Source: Psychroflexus longus
GTDB lineage: Bacteria > Bacteroidota > Bacteroidia > Flavobacteriales > Flavobacteriaceae
Direction of reading: 5' to 3'
Assembly (NCBI RefSeq): GCF_020164595.1
Contig: NZ_JAIQZE010000001.1
Location: 62,001-126,000 of the forward strand
Length of the DNA: 64,000 nucleotides
Of the stretch, positions 36,236 to 45,641 are shown piece after piece. The notes under the pieces were generated by a model. The model did not search any database. It was not told the origin of the DNA and worked only from the letters and a program-made list of their open reading frames with translations. Each line of letters opens with the position of its first letter. Position 1 is the first letter of the stretch. A program made the translations under genes and the position numbers.

Positions 36236-37162
36236 TCATCGGTAAGCTTCAGTCCATGCAAAATGCTTTTTTGCAATTTTGTTCTTTTCAATCTTCAAAT
36301 GATCTAAAAAAGCCGTTGCAACAGGGTTTAATTTTTTTGAGGAAAGCCAGGTTACCTGCCACATGCTTGAAATGGGCAGACTCTCGATAGGAATTATCTG
36401 AAGATCTTTTGCTTTAAGTTCATTTTTTATACCGATGAGCGGCATTATTGAAATGCCCAATCCAGCAATGACTGCTTGCTTTACAGCTTCATTGGACGTC
36501 AACTGAATTTTTTTTCTTATTTGGAAACCATTTTTTTGAATAAAAGTTTCCATAGCGTTACGTGTTGCAGAGCCTTCTTCCCTATAAAGTAAAGGAAGTT
36601 TGTTGAGGAGTTGTTCTCCCTCCGCAAGCTGCTCTTGAGTTATTTGCTTTCCACCGACAAGAAAAAGTTCATTATGCATAAGTTCCACAGAATTAACTTT
36701 TAATTTTTTGGGCAACACAGAAATAAGAGCAAAATCAACTTCATTCTTTTCCAGACTCCTTATCACTTTAGTTTTATTTGTGACGTCCATAACCAAGTCC
36801 ACACCACTGTGAATGTTCATGAATTCTGATAAGAAATAAGGCATCACATTTTTCCCCGTAGACGCAATTGAGATTTTTATTCTACCTGATAACTTTCCTT
36901 TAAAGGCGTTGGATTTGTAGTTAATAGCTTCTACCTCATCGAGTATTTTTTTGGCAGCTGCTGCGATTTCATCTCCAAAATCTGTCACATAAAGCTGGCG
37001 CCCAACCACTTCAGTAAGCGGAATTGAAAATTGGTCCTGAAAATTTTTTAATTGTATGGAAACAGCCGGCTGAGTTAAGTGAAGTTTTTCTGCTGTTCTG
37101 GTTATACTCTTTGAATTTGCTATCTCTGAAAATATGATCAATTGATGTAATGTATAATTCAT
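36236..37162 (-). CDS. LysR-family regulator, divergent from the dab operon (CbbR-like position)
   Basis: A 308-residue LysR regulator: N-terminal winged helix (HQLIIFSEIANSKSITRTAEKLHLTQPAVSIQLKNF is the helix-turn-helix region, residues about 6-42) and a C-terminal effector domain (about 88-295). It is transcribed away from the small gene, dabB and dabA, the classical arrangement for a LysR protein that controls the neighbouring operon. LysR genes of the CbbR/CmpR type often sit beside carbon-uptake and fixation genes. The effector is not known here. Confidence 0.9.
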   Translation of the reverse strand: MNYTLHQLIIFSEIANSKSITRTAEKLHLTQPAVSIQLKNFQDQFSIPLTEVVGRQLYVTDFGDEIAAAAKKILDEVEAINYKSNAFKGKLSGRIKISIASTGKNVMPYFLSEFMNIHSGVDLVMDVTNKTKVIRSLEKNEVDFALISVLPKKLKVNSVELMHNELFLVGGKQITQEQLAEGEQLLNKLPLLYREEGSATRNAMETFIQKNGFQIRKKIQLTSNEAVKQAVIAGLGISIMPLIGIKNELKAKDLQIIPIESLPISSMWQVTWLSSKKLNPVATAFLDHLKIEKNKIAKKHFAWTEAYR

Positions 37163-37192
37163 AATATTTTTTTATGCTTTGTATAAAAGTAT

Positions 37193-37208
37193 ATAAATAA
37201 TAATTTAT
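37193..37208. promoter_or_regulatory. Palindrome, candidate LysR operator
   Basis: ATAAAT-AATA-ATTTAT, perfect 6-base arms, fits the T-N11-A LysR-box shape and lies in the 94-base gap between the LysR gene and the dab operon. In such AT-rich DNA a 6-bp palindrome can arise by chance, so this is suggestive only. AATATTTG at 37222-37229 is a one-mismatch -7 box for the dab side. Confidence 0.4.
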
Positions 37209-37256
37209 GGATCTAAATTATAATATTTGCATCATAAATCAAAATAATATTTAACA

Positions 37257-37559
37257 ATGGAAACAAATCAAACTTTTACAATCAAGGACAAAAAAGTAAA
37301 ATTAGTAGAGGGTGAATTTACTCCATCTCAAGCTTCAGATATTCTTCATGCTTTGATCGATCAAAAAATAAACTACCACAAAATCGAAAATTTACAACAC
37401 TGGGAACAAGATCACAATAAGGATCCAAAACCTTACATACAGAGAATTCAAGAATTAGAAAACGAAAAGAAAGCAATTGATCATTATCTCTCTAACATCA
37501 AAAAAGAGGGTAAAAAATTGAGCATCGATGGAGTTTTGAATTTGAAGCCTATCGACTAG
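37257..37559 (+). CDS. 100-residue protein of unknown function ahead of dabB
   Basis: A small charged protein: a beta-strand start, then EFTPSQASDILHALIDQKINYHKIENL, a helical Glu/Lys-rich middle and IDGVLNLKPI at the end. The FTPxxAxxIL...INxHK pattern occurs, as far as I recall, in many small flavobacterial proteins of unknown function not tied to dab genes. It is the first gene after the LysR operator region, 46 bases before dabB, so it could be a cytosolic accessory or regulator of the transporter. No signal peptide or membrane segment. Confidence 0.65.
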   Translation: METNQTFTIKDKKVKLVEGEFTPSQASDILHALIDQKINYHKIENLQHWEQDHNKDPKPYIQRIQELENEKKAIDHYLSNIKKEGKKLSIDGVLNLKPID

Positions 37560-37605
37560 ACTTCATTTGCATTCTCGCTTTAATCTCAATCTCTAAAATT
37601 CAACT

Positions 37606-39069
37606 ATGGAAAGTTATACTCTATCTGCAAATGAAACCCAAACCCATGAGCAGAACCAATCGATCCCTTTACTTTCTAAGATTTCTGCTCCAATCCATTG
37701 GTTTTTACTCGTTACATGTATTTCAGCTTTAATTTATTATCAGATATATCTTCGCAAATGGGACTACTTAGGCATTTTTAGGATTAACGGATTCACACTT
37801 CTAATCTGGACTGCTGTTCTGTTCTTCAGTTCAATAGTGAGTAGTTATTCTAAAAATTACCTAGCAGGTTTTCAATACCAAAAACGTTTTTCGCTTTTAA
37901 GCATAGGTTTCACCTTGTCTGTTATGCTTTTCGTGATGTCAAATCACATTGTAGCCTTATTAATTTCGTGGTTAGCCATGGGCTATTTTATGGCAAAACT
38001 TATCGGTGTTCATAAAAGCTGGGGGGAAGCAAGACAAGCAGAAAAGTTTTCGCTTAGGTATTTTATGTCTGGCACTATAATATTGGCTGCAGGCATTCTC
38101 GTACTCTGCTATGATAGCGGTCAGTTTACATTACAAGGATTGATGGCTACAAGTGAATTTAATTCTTTCATGCTCATTCTTTCTTGCTTACTGATCATCA
38201 TCGCCGCCATCATTCAATCTGCAATTTTCCCCTTTCATAAGTGGTTGCTCTCGGCGATGACTTCACCAACTCCTGCCTCTGCTCTAATGCATGCTGGATT
38301 TGTCAACGGTTCAGGCTTATTGCTCACCCTATTTGCTCACTTGATCATTCTTTCCGATACACTTTGGATTTTATTTATCATAGGTGGAATTACTGCAATT
38401 CTAGCTCAATTTCAGAAGTTGATACAGGTAAACGTAAAACATAAACTCGCCTGCTCGACTATTGCACAAATGGGTTTTATGATCATGCAATGCGGTTTAG
38501 GATTTTTTAATGCAGCGGTAGCTCACCTCATTTTACATGGATTTTATAAAGCTTACTTATTTCTATCCTCAGGTGAGCAAGTCTCACAAAGTTCGCCACA
38601 AGAATCGCCACGTCTCAAAATAACAGTTTTGCAAGCGGTGGCTGTTGCTATCTTCGGAGTTTTGGGGGCTTTATTATTCTCTTATCTCACCGGAAAAACC
38701 AGCATGACCGATAGTAGTATTTTTCTTACACTTATAGTCGCTATAACCGTTGGGCAGGCTACTTACAATATTGTTAAAGAGCAAAGCCTTTCCTACACAG
38801 AAAAAATTGGAGTTTCTGCTCTTCTCTTTAGTGTAGGAATTAGTGTTTACGCTATTATTTTCAATGGTGTCACGCATTTAATGTCTGAGATGCCAATGAT
38901 ACAGGCTCCGCAAACTCTGGATACGCTTCAAGTGGTCTTTGGAATCATCTTTTTGATTGGATTTTTTATTATGAAACTTGGCATATATAGAAAATCGCCA
39001 TGGCTCTATGTTAAGCTTTTGAATTTATCACAGCCTTACAAAAAAACTATTCATTACTATAAAAAATAG
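37606..39069 (+). CDS. dabB: DabB-like proton-conducting membrane subunit
   Basis: A 487-residue membrane protein of the NuoL/MrpA (proton-translocating subunit) family, about 13-14 membrane segments. The conserved helix with FPFHKWLLSAMTSPTPASALMHAGFVNG (key Lys in HKW, and PTPASALMHA) is at about 205-230. Beside a DUF2309 gene this marks DabB, thought to feed the proton or sodium gradient to DabA so that CO2 is hydrated to bicarbonate in one direction. A complete complex I is not seen nearby. dabA starts 4 bases after its stop. Confidence 0.85.
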   Translation: MESYTLSANETQTHEQNQSIPLLSKISAPIHWFLLVTCISALIYYQIYLRKWDYLGIFRINGFTLLIWTAVLFFSSIVSSYSKNYLAGFQYQKRFSLLSIGFTLSVMLFVMSNHIVALLISWLAMGYFMAKLIGVHKSWGEARQAEKFSLRYFMSGTIILAAGILVLCYDSGQFTLQGLMATSEFNSFMLILSCLLIIIAAIIQSAIFPFHKWLLSAMTSPTPASALMHAGFVNGSGLLLTLFAHLIILSDTLWILFIIGGITAILAQFQKLIQVNVKHKLACSTIAQMGFMIMQCGLGFFNAAVAHLILHGFYKAYLFLSSGEQVSQSSPQESPRLKITVLQAVAVAIFGVLGALLFSYLTGKTSMTDSSIFLTLIVAITVGQATYNIVKEQSLSYTEKIGVSALLFSVGISVYAIIFNGVTHLMSEMPMIQAPQTLDTLQVVFGIIFLIGFFIMKLGIYRKSPWLYVKLLNLSQPYKKTIHYYKK

Positions 39070-39073
39070 ATTT

Positions 39074-41440
39074 ATGAAACGAGACAGCATTTTACAAAAG
39101 ATTGATTCTGCATCCCATGTGATTGGGAAAACCTGGCCGCTATATGCTTTTGTAACTTCAAACCCGCTGACTGGTTATGAAAACAGACATTTTAAGCAAG
39201 CCACTGCAGATGCGACGCAATTAGTTGGTGGACATCTTCTCCCAGGCGTATCTACCTTCAGAAACGCTTGGCAACTAGGAGAGATTGATGAGCAGGAATT
39301 GAATAATCTTTTCAAAAGAAATAAAATAAATTTTTCTGCTGAAGAGAGTCTCTCTCAGATGGAATCCCAAATTACGGAGTCAAAAAACCCTCATCATGAA
39401 GTCGATAGACTTGTCATCAAATGGCTGATGACGTTTATGGATGAAGGACTTGCTGAATGGAGTATGCCTAATAAAGAAAAAGGATTCTATAAAGCCTGGA
39501 GATCCCTAGTTCGTTACGATCATGAATTCAAATTGAAACCTTTAGTTGCTTTACCTGAGGAAAATCTTGAATCTTTAGAGGAATTATTCAAAAAATATAC
39601 TGAAGAAGAACAAATAAAAATCCTGGAGCAGCATTTATCTGCCCTACCCGGGTGGACGGGCTACATCAAATACAGAGCAGAAACAAATTCAGAATGGCAA
39701 AACAAATTCAGCATCACTTTGGAAGATTACCTTGCGGTTAGACTTTCAATAGCAAATAATCTTGGTTATGAACTTTTACACGCTGAAAAAGATCACCCAG
39801 AAAAAAATGAAAAAAGCGACCTGCAATACCTGTGGTTGAAAGCCTGGGAAAAAACCTGGCAGAACAAATTATCCAAAGAACTAGAAACAATTCTTGAAAC
39901 TTCCGAAACCACTACATCATCCAAAACAGAAATCGATACTCCTGAAGCACAATTGGTATTTTGTATCGATACACGATCAGAATTGATTCGACGACATGTG
40001 GAATCCAAAGGGAATTATGAAACCTTTGGATATGCAGGCTTTTTTGGGATAGCTATGGATTACGAAAATTTAAGTGATGGACTTGTCAAAAAATCATGTC
40101 CGCCCATTTTAGCTTCGGCTTATACAGTCTCTGAAAAAGCAAAAGGTGAAAACCATCAAGAAATTGACAATTATCATAAACGCCAGGAAAGAGAAAAATT
40201 CACACATTACTTTCTGAAGCGCATGAAACACATGCTACCTTCAGCATTCGGTTATGTAGAAGGATCAGGTTTCTTTTATGGGGTTTCACTTTTTCTGAGA
40301 ACACTCATGCCAGATCGTCTTTATAATTCAGAAAAGAAAGAGAAAAAGTCTTTTGAAGGAAGCTGCGCTCCCGATATACAATCCATAAACAATTCATCTG
40401 CTTTCGAAGGCGTAAGTCTGGAAGAAAAAACAGCTATCGTAAAATCTGCCTTCTATTTAACAGGTTGGAAAACCTTTTCACCACTAATTTTTTTCGTAGG
40501 ACACGGTAGTCATTCTGCTAATAATCCTTTTGGATCCAGTCTAGATTGCGGGGCATGCGCTGCCAGTCCTGGAAGACATAATGCACGAATGCTGGCTAAA
40601 CTGGCCAACCAACCCGAAGTAAGAGAAGCTTTAAAAGAACAGAATGTCCATATACCAGATTATACATTCTTCCTGGGAGCGGAGCATAATACTACCACAG
40701 ATGAAATTGTGATATTCGATTCTGAGTTGCCTATGTCGCATAGAGATCAATTATCAAAACTGAAAGAGAATCTTCTAAAAGCCCAGCACTCAGCAATTAC
40801 TGAACGTCTAGGGAATTCAAACAACAGCATAAAAGCTGCCCATAAAAAAACAAACGACTGGTCTGAAACCAGGCCCGAATGGGGACTTGCTAAAAATGCT
40901 GGATTTATCGTTGGACCACGATCTTTATCTAAAAGTATCAACCTGGATGGAAATTGTTTCCTTCATTCTTACGATTGGAAAATGGATACAGAAGGAAAAG
41001 CTTTGGAAGGCATAATGCAAGGGCCAATGGTAGTGACGCAATGGATCAACAACCATTACTACTTCTCTTCCGTAGATAACGACAATTATGGCGGAGGCAC
41101 AAAAATCACTCATAATGTCACAGGAAGTTTTGGAGTCATGCAAGGAAATGGTGGTGATTTGAAACGAGGTTTGCCTTTGCAATCGATCAACGAAACCGAT
41201 CAGAAAGCCTATCACAAGCCTTTGAGGTTATCTGTTTATATTCAGGCTCCAAAAGAAAGAATCACTTCCATTTTGAAGAAAAATGAAAACCTCAGATCTC
41301 TACTAGATAACGAATGGATTTATTTGTTGGTCATAGATCCGACCGATTCTAATAAAATTATAAGCTATGAGCAAAACTTAAAATGGACTACTCCAAAAAG
41401 AGTTGCTGAAAAAGAATTACAAGGAATGCAAAAAATATAA
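39074..41440 (+). CDS. dabA: DabA (DUF2309), zinc-dependent inorganic carbon uptake subunit
   Basis: A 788-residue DUF2309 protein. The zinc site known from characterised DabA (Cys, Asp, His, Cys) can be placed: C297 and D299 in VFCIDTRSE, H477 in FFVGHGSHS, C492 in SLDCGACAA; the H-to-C spacing of 15 equals that in the Halothiobacillus protein. GHGSHSANNPFGSSLDCGAC is the beta-carbonic-anhydrase-like core. The N-terminal part has WPLYAFVTSNPLTGYENRHF, also typical. Works with DabB at the inner membrane. A strong terminator follows. Confidence 0.92.
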   Translation: MKRDSILQKIDSASHVIGKTWPLYAFVTSNPLTGYENRHFKQATADATQLVGGHLLPGVSTFRNAWQLGEIDEQELNNLFKRNKINFSAEESLSQMESQITESKNPHHEVDRLVIKWLMTFMDEGLAEWSMPNKEKGFYKAWRSLVRYDHEFKLKPLVALPEENLESLEELFKKYTEEEQIKILEQHLSALPGWTGYIKYRAETNSEWQNKFSITLEDYLAVRLSIANNLGYELLHAEKDHPEKNEKSDLQYLWLKAWEKTWQNKLSKELETILETSETTTSSKTEIDTPEAQLVFCIDTRSELIRRHVESKGNYETFGYAGFFGIAMDYENLSDGLVKKSCPPILASAYTVSEKAKGENHQEIDNYHKRQEREKFTHYFLKRMKHMLPSAFGYVEGSGFFYGVSLFLRTLMPDRLYNSEKKEKKSFEGSCAPDIQSINNSSAFEGVSLEEKTAIVKSAFYLTGWKTFSPLIFFVGHGSHSANNPFGSSLDCGACAASPGRHNARMLAKLANQPEVREALKEQNVHIPDYTFFLGAEHNTTTDEIVIFDSELPMSHRDQLSKLKENLLKAQHSAITERLGNSNNSIKAAHKKTNDWSETRPEWGLAKNAGFIVGPRSLSKSINLDGNCFLHSYDWKMDTEGKALEGIMQGPMVVTQWINNHYYFSSVDNDNYGGGTKITHNVTGSFGVMQGNGGDLKRGLPLQSINETDQKAYHKPLRLSVYIQAPKERITSILKKNENLRSLLDNEWIYLLVIDPTDSNKIISYEQNLKWTTPKRVAEKELQGMQKI

Positions 41441-41494
41441 ACTCTCTAATTAAAAACTTTATCCAAAGTTAATTCATTTGTTAGTTAGTCCACT

Positions 41495-41531
41495 GTGGTG
41501 GGAATTCTCTAGAATTCCCACCACTTTTTTT
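41495..41531 (+). terminator. Intrinsic terminator of the dab operon
   Basis: A 14-bp perfect stem (GTGGTGGGAATTCT and its complement) with a 2-base loop in the sequence, followed by seven T. Confidence 0.88.
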
Positions 41532-41671
41532 ACTAAAAAAAAGGATTTCGATTTCGCAGATTTACCAAAACAGACCCTCGAAGTTTCAAATAGGAGGTTT
41601 TTTAAATGACCGAAGAAGCCTCAAACTTAAGTCGTTAAACTACTGAATTATTAATTTCACTCAACTGAAAG

Positions 41672-43417
41672 TTATAATTTGGGCATTAACCATAAACCAG
41701 CCATACTTAAAAGAAAAATACCAAAAAACCAGAATGGATCTATCGCCACATATACTTGACTAATATCCTTATTGCTGGTAAATGTCTCTTGAAAGAATTT
41801 TAAGTTAGCTTGTTGAGTTTTGAAATGTCGTAGGGATTTCCAGTTTTCAGATTGATGCACATAATACTCATAACTTAATGTTGAGTCTTGCTCCATATTC
41901 AATTGTTGCCATCCGAGAGACAATGGATGGGTCACTCCACTCCATGTTTCAGAAGCATTTAAATCTTGTTTTAATGGAATCAAGCGGTCATTTTGATCAA
42001 AAATCTTTGGGTTTTCCAATGAAGTTCTAATTTGGAAAATAAAAGGTTTATCCTTTACTGCAAACTTGTCTATTGGTGAAAATGAAGCTAGAATAGATTC
42101 TCTCTTACTGACTTCCTCAATAATTTCTGACCAAATTTGCTGGTAGGCATCTTGCTTTCCGTCTAGTAACAACTGCCAGGTATCTTTCAGCATCGTTGTG
42201 CCAATTCTTCCCTGCCCTAAGCGTTTATAAGCGCTAAAAATTGAAGCATTTGAGGTGTGAATTTCTGCCAAACCAAATTCTTGTTTAAGCCGGTAAGGCT
42301 GGATTGCCAACCTCACTGTTTTAAGTTTATCAAAACCTACTTCTAAAGTTGAAACTGACTGTGGAGTGAAGACTGAAAAATCACCTAAATTATTTAAAGC
42401 CTTAGCTTCTCCAAGTATTAAAAGTCCTAATCCTGAACTTTTTATTGACTTTAGTAAAGCATTCCGCTCTGAATTAGAAAGATTTTTTAAAAACTCGGCA
42501 TCTAAAATAACTAAGTCAAACCCTTCTAAATTTGAAAAATTCAGACTTCTCAGATTCTTTTGTTCAGTATTAAAAAATTCAAACTTATATCTTCCAGTAG
42601 TGATTCGATTTTTAACGACGACTTCATGACCTAAGTCTGCTAAAAAGTTTTTTAAATACTTGATTTCAAATGTTGGAAAAGCATTCAGAATTAAAATTCT
42701 TGGAGTCTTGCTTTCATTAATTTTTACTGGTAAGGTATTTCGGTTAAGCACTTCACCTAAAGAATCTTTTTCTACAATACTAAAAACAAAATTCCCTGAA
42801 ACATTCAAATGAGTTGAAAGCTGAAAGTGCTCTTTCTCCTCAGAATCAAAAATCAAAGAATCCAGAGCAGTTCCTCCGGCATCCTCAAGCACCAAGCGAT
42901 TTTTAGATCTTGGATTTGCAAAAATACCTTTGACATCAAGTTGATTCCCAACGTTATTTTCCTGTTTATAATTTAGCTTAATTATACCTGATAACTCCTG
43001 ACCAGGAAGATAAGTCACTGGAATATTCTTTAGAGACCACAAATCATAAGTTGGTATTCCACTGCCTAAAACAAAAATTTCTTCAGAATTCGAAAGGCCC
43101 AGCAGAGATTCGTCGTTGTTATAATCTATCACTTTAAGGTTTCGATAAGCCTTTTTTAGGCTATCCAATTGGGATTGCTTAAAATTATCGGTGGTAATTA
43201 CAACTCTTCCTTCCTTAACTTCTTTCAAAAGAGCTGGTTTTAAAGCTAACAGAGCTAATGAAGACACCGCAAGAAAAATCAGAACAATTTTTAGTATAAA
43301 GCCTTTGTTTCCTGAAAATGCCCTTTCCTTCCAGATGAAAACCGAAATCAAAATCACCCAGAATACAAGTGCTGGCCAAAACCAGGCTGCGTTTAAAAAT
43401 GTAAAACTATCACTCAT
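41672..43417 (-). CDS. Membrane protein with glutamine-amidotransferase-like middle domain, last gene of the MoxR/BatA operon
   Basis: A 581-residue protein. Two membrane segments at the N-terminus (about 10-28 and 38-58) and one at the C-terminus (about 558-577) enclose a large periplasmic part. Residues about 245-345 (PRILILNAFPTFEIKYLKNFL; LEGFDLVILDAEFL; GLGLLILGEA) have the pattern of class I glutamine-amidotransferase-like folds found in BatA-associated proteins, without an evident catalytic Cys. Overlaps the upstream gene by 8 bases. No precise function known. Confidence 0.6.
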   Translation of the reverse strand: MSDSFTFLNAAWFWPALVFWVILISVFIWKERAFSGNKGFILKIVLIFLAVSSLALLALKPALLKEVKEGRVVITTDNFKQSQLDSLKKAYRNLKVIDYNNDESLLGLSNSEEIFVLGSGIPTYDLWSLKNIPVTYLPGQELSGIIKLNYKQENNVGNQLDVKGIFANPRSKNRLVLEDAGGTALDSLIFDSEEKEHFQLSTHLNVSGNFVFSIVEKDSLGEVLNRNTLPVKINESKTPRILILNAFPTFEIKYLKNFLADLGHEVVVKNRITTGRYKFEFFNTEQKNLRSLNFSNLEGFDLVILDAEFLKNLSNSERNALLKSIKSSGLGLLILGEAKALNNLGDFSVFTPQSVSTLEVGFDKLKTVRLAIQPYRLKQEFGLAEIHTSNASIFSAYKRLGQGRIGTTMLKDTWQLLLDGKQDAYQQIWSEIIEEVSKRESILASFSPIDKFAVKDKPFIFQIRTSLENPKIFDQNDRLIPLKQDLNASETWSGVTHPLSLGWQQLNMEQDSTLSYEYYVHQSENWKSLRHFKTQQANLKFFQETFTSNKDISQVYVAIDPFWFFGIFLLSMAGLWLMPKL

Positions 43418-45641
43418 TTAATTCCAGTTCTTTCAAGACTAATTCGTTGAGTTTACCACCGAAACCATATTTCTGCTGCGGTTCTGGTGCAACTTCAGGT
43501 AATGCTTTGAGAAGCCCCTTTTGCACTTCAATTATTAATTTCTTAGATATTTGCTGTCTTTCTGCCAGTTGTTTCAATTGCTGAAGGGTTTTCAAAAACC
43601 TTCCAGGTTCTTGAATCGCTTTTTTAGCCAACTCACTTCCTGCTTTATCAAATAACTCTCTATCGATTCCTGTTGATTTTGAATTTAAATCTTTCAATTC
43701 TTCTAATCTGAAAATACTTTGCTTTATGAAAGAGTACTCGTCTGAACTCTCAAATTGTTCGTTTTTATTGAAATTGGTAACGTCCTTAATATCACCAGAT
43801 AATCTCACCTCCTCTTTAATTGGCGGCGGATCAAATCCTATGCGGTGAACGTATATTCTCGCACTGTTTTTAATGTCTTGAATCAGTTCCAGAGCTTCAT
43901 ATTGAAAAGGCAAAGACTTTTCCGGTTCATAAAGTCGCAGATGCAGCTCAGCATCCCACATGATATTGAGCGCTTGTCTAAGCTTACTTTTTAAGTTATC
44001 TGTAAATAAAGTTGAAGACTCAGGATCTCCATGATCGTGTAAATAGTCTGCCAGAGGATCTTCCTCTTCCTTGTTTTCATCCTGGTCATGATCGTGAGGA
44101 TCTTCGACAAGATTATGCTCGTTGTCACTATCGTGAGCATGAGAATATTTTGCTAGAGGATCTTCCTCTTGATCATGATCGTGGTCAATAGCTTCTGTGA
44201 CTTCTCCGCCATTTGTTGACGATCCTTCAGCTTCATCTCCCATAAATTGACCATATTTTAGACGAAGTGATTTTTGGTCAAAACCCAGATCATTACTGGT
44301 TGAATTGAATTCTTCTTCTGATATTTTTCCGCGTTGAGTTATTAGTTTTTCAGTATCAATAATTAATTGCCGCTGACTTCTAAAATAATCGGGCATCAAA
44401 TCTACACCAAGACCACCTTCTACGCCAGGCCCATAATTAATTGTGTCTTTGATAACAGCAAAATAAGTTTCGCTTCTGGCCGTATTCTCCTTTGGTCGTC
44501 TCAGGTCTTGCGCTTCTACATAAAAATAAAGTTCATCACCCGGCTCCATATTCATCTTATCCAGATCTATAGTTTTAGAAAGATTCAATTGCTTTTCTCC
44601 ACTCGACATAGGTTCGTCAAATTCCAACTGTTCCTCTCTGAATTTCACAGATTCTCCCGTTCCTTTACTCACTGTTGCTATGATATGAGCGTTTCCCACT
44701 CCGAAATCATCTGTGATAAAAGCGCCAAAACTTAAGACTTTATTATCGGTATAATCAAAAGAAGAAAACTGTTTCAGGTTTTCTATCCGAATTAAGGGTG
44801 ATTTGTCTTTTATGACTTCTATGGTAAAAAGGTCTGAGGAATAAGTTGCTCCAAAGGTATCGGTAAATTTAAAATTATAAAACCCGGAAGTATTCAAAGC
44901 GGTACTTCCCGTAAAGCTTTGATTGGTTTTCATCATCTCTCTATGTTTACCCATACTTTCAAGGCTGACACTATCTACGGCAGCATCAAAATCAAGTTCC
45001 CAGGTCACTCTAGAGCCCTCCACGGCTTTGATGTCCATTTTTGAAGTGGATGCAGTTGCCAAACCGGTATATGAAGGATAATTGATAGTAACCAATTGAC
45101 TTTTCAATACTGGAACCTTGTGTTTAACAGCTAAGGAATCGATGGGCACAAAACTTGCAGTTTTCTCTTTTGAAGTTGTATTTCTATTGAAATTAAAGTT
45201 TTCAGAAATCCCAGTGTAAAATCCTAAATAACCAATGGCAACTAAAAATACCGATATAATGATTGCTGTTTTAAGTTGATGTTCTGGTTTTATACTTTTT
45301 ATTTCAGCTTCTAAAGTATTTGACATTTTTTGTTGCTGAAGCTTGGCCAATCCGGTAAGTTCAGCAGATTCTTCTAACAATAACCAACTGCTGTATTCAA
45401 GTTTTGTTGAATTTGCATCTACATAGTTACTGGCTATTTGTAAGTTGATTTTCCATGGTTTTTTAATTAACAGTGCCATAACAAAAATCAGTGCAAAACA
45501 TGTCAAGCTCAAAACCCAACTTTGGGTTAAAAACCAGATCAAAATAGCTGAGCTGAAAGTATACAGGAAAACTTCAAGCCACAACATAAGTTGCCATTGC
45601 TTTTGAAACCTAATCAATATGTTTTTCCCTGTTTGTTTCAT
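43410..45641 (-). CDS. Large membrane-anchored protein (DUF4175-like) with a His/Asp-rich repeat
   Basis: A 743-residue protein. Membrane segments at about 17-60 and 142-162, then a periplasmic region (LNTSGFYNFKFTD, DFGVGNAHIIATVSK) typical of DUF4175-type proteins in this operon, and a helical C-terminus. Residues about 479-537 contain two imperfect repeats: DHDQEEDPLAKYSHAHD and DHDQDENKEEEDPLADYLHD with HDHG after it, about a dozen His in 60 residues. This could bind divalent metal. Overlaps batA by 4 bases and the next gene by 8. Confidence 0.6.
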   Translation of the reverse strand: MKQTGKNILIRFQKQWQLMLWLEVFLYTFSSAILIWFLTQSWVLSLTCFALIFVMALLIKKPWKINLQIASNYVDANSTKLEYSSWLLLEESAELTGLAKLQQQKMSNTLEAEIKSIKPEHQLKTAIIISVFLVAIGYLGFYTGISENFNFNRNTTSKEKTASFVPIDSLAVKHKVPVLKSQLVTINYPSYTGLATASTSKMDIKAVEGSRVTWELDFDAAVDSVSLESMGKHREMMKTNQSFTGSTALNTSGFYNFKFTDTFGATYSSDLFTIEVIKDKSPLIRIENLKQFSSFDYTDNKVLSFGAFITDDFGVGNAHIIATVSKGTGESVKFREEQLEFDEPMSSGEKQLNLSKTIDLDKMNMEPGDELYFYVEAQDLRRPKENTARSETYFAVIKDTINYGPGVEGGLGVDLMPDYFRSQRQLIIDTEKLITQRGKISEEEFNSTSNDLGFDQKSLRLKYGQFMGDEAEGSSTNGGEVTEAIDHDHDQEEDPLAKYSHAHDSDNEHNLVEDPHDHDQDENKEEEDPLADYLHDHGDPESSTLFTDNLKSKLRQALNIMWDAELHLRLYEPEKSLPFQYEALELIQDIKNSARIYVHRIGFDPPPIKEEVRLSGDIKDVTNFNKNEQFESSDEYSFIKQSIFRLEELKDLNSKSTGIDRELFDKAGSELAKKAIQEPGRFLKTLQQLKQLAERQQISKKLIIEVQKGLLKALPEVAPEPQQKYGFGGKLNELVLKELELNE

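Noticed and set aside
41597-41640. A strong AGGAGG followed by ATG and a 10-codon frame (MTEEASNLSR)
   Set aside because: Too short to support as a gene, and Shine-Dalgarno sites are weakly used in this phylum. It may be a chance match in a repeat-like stretch between two convergent operons.
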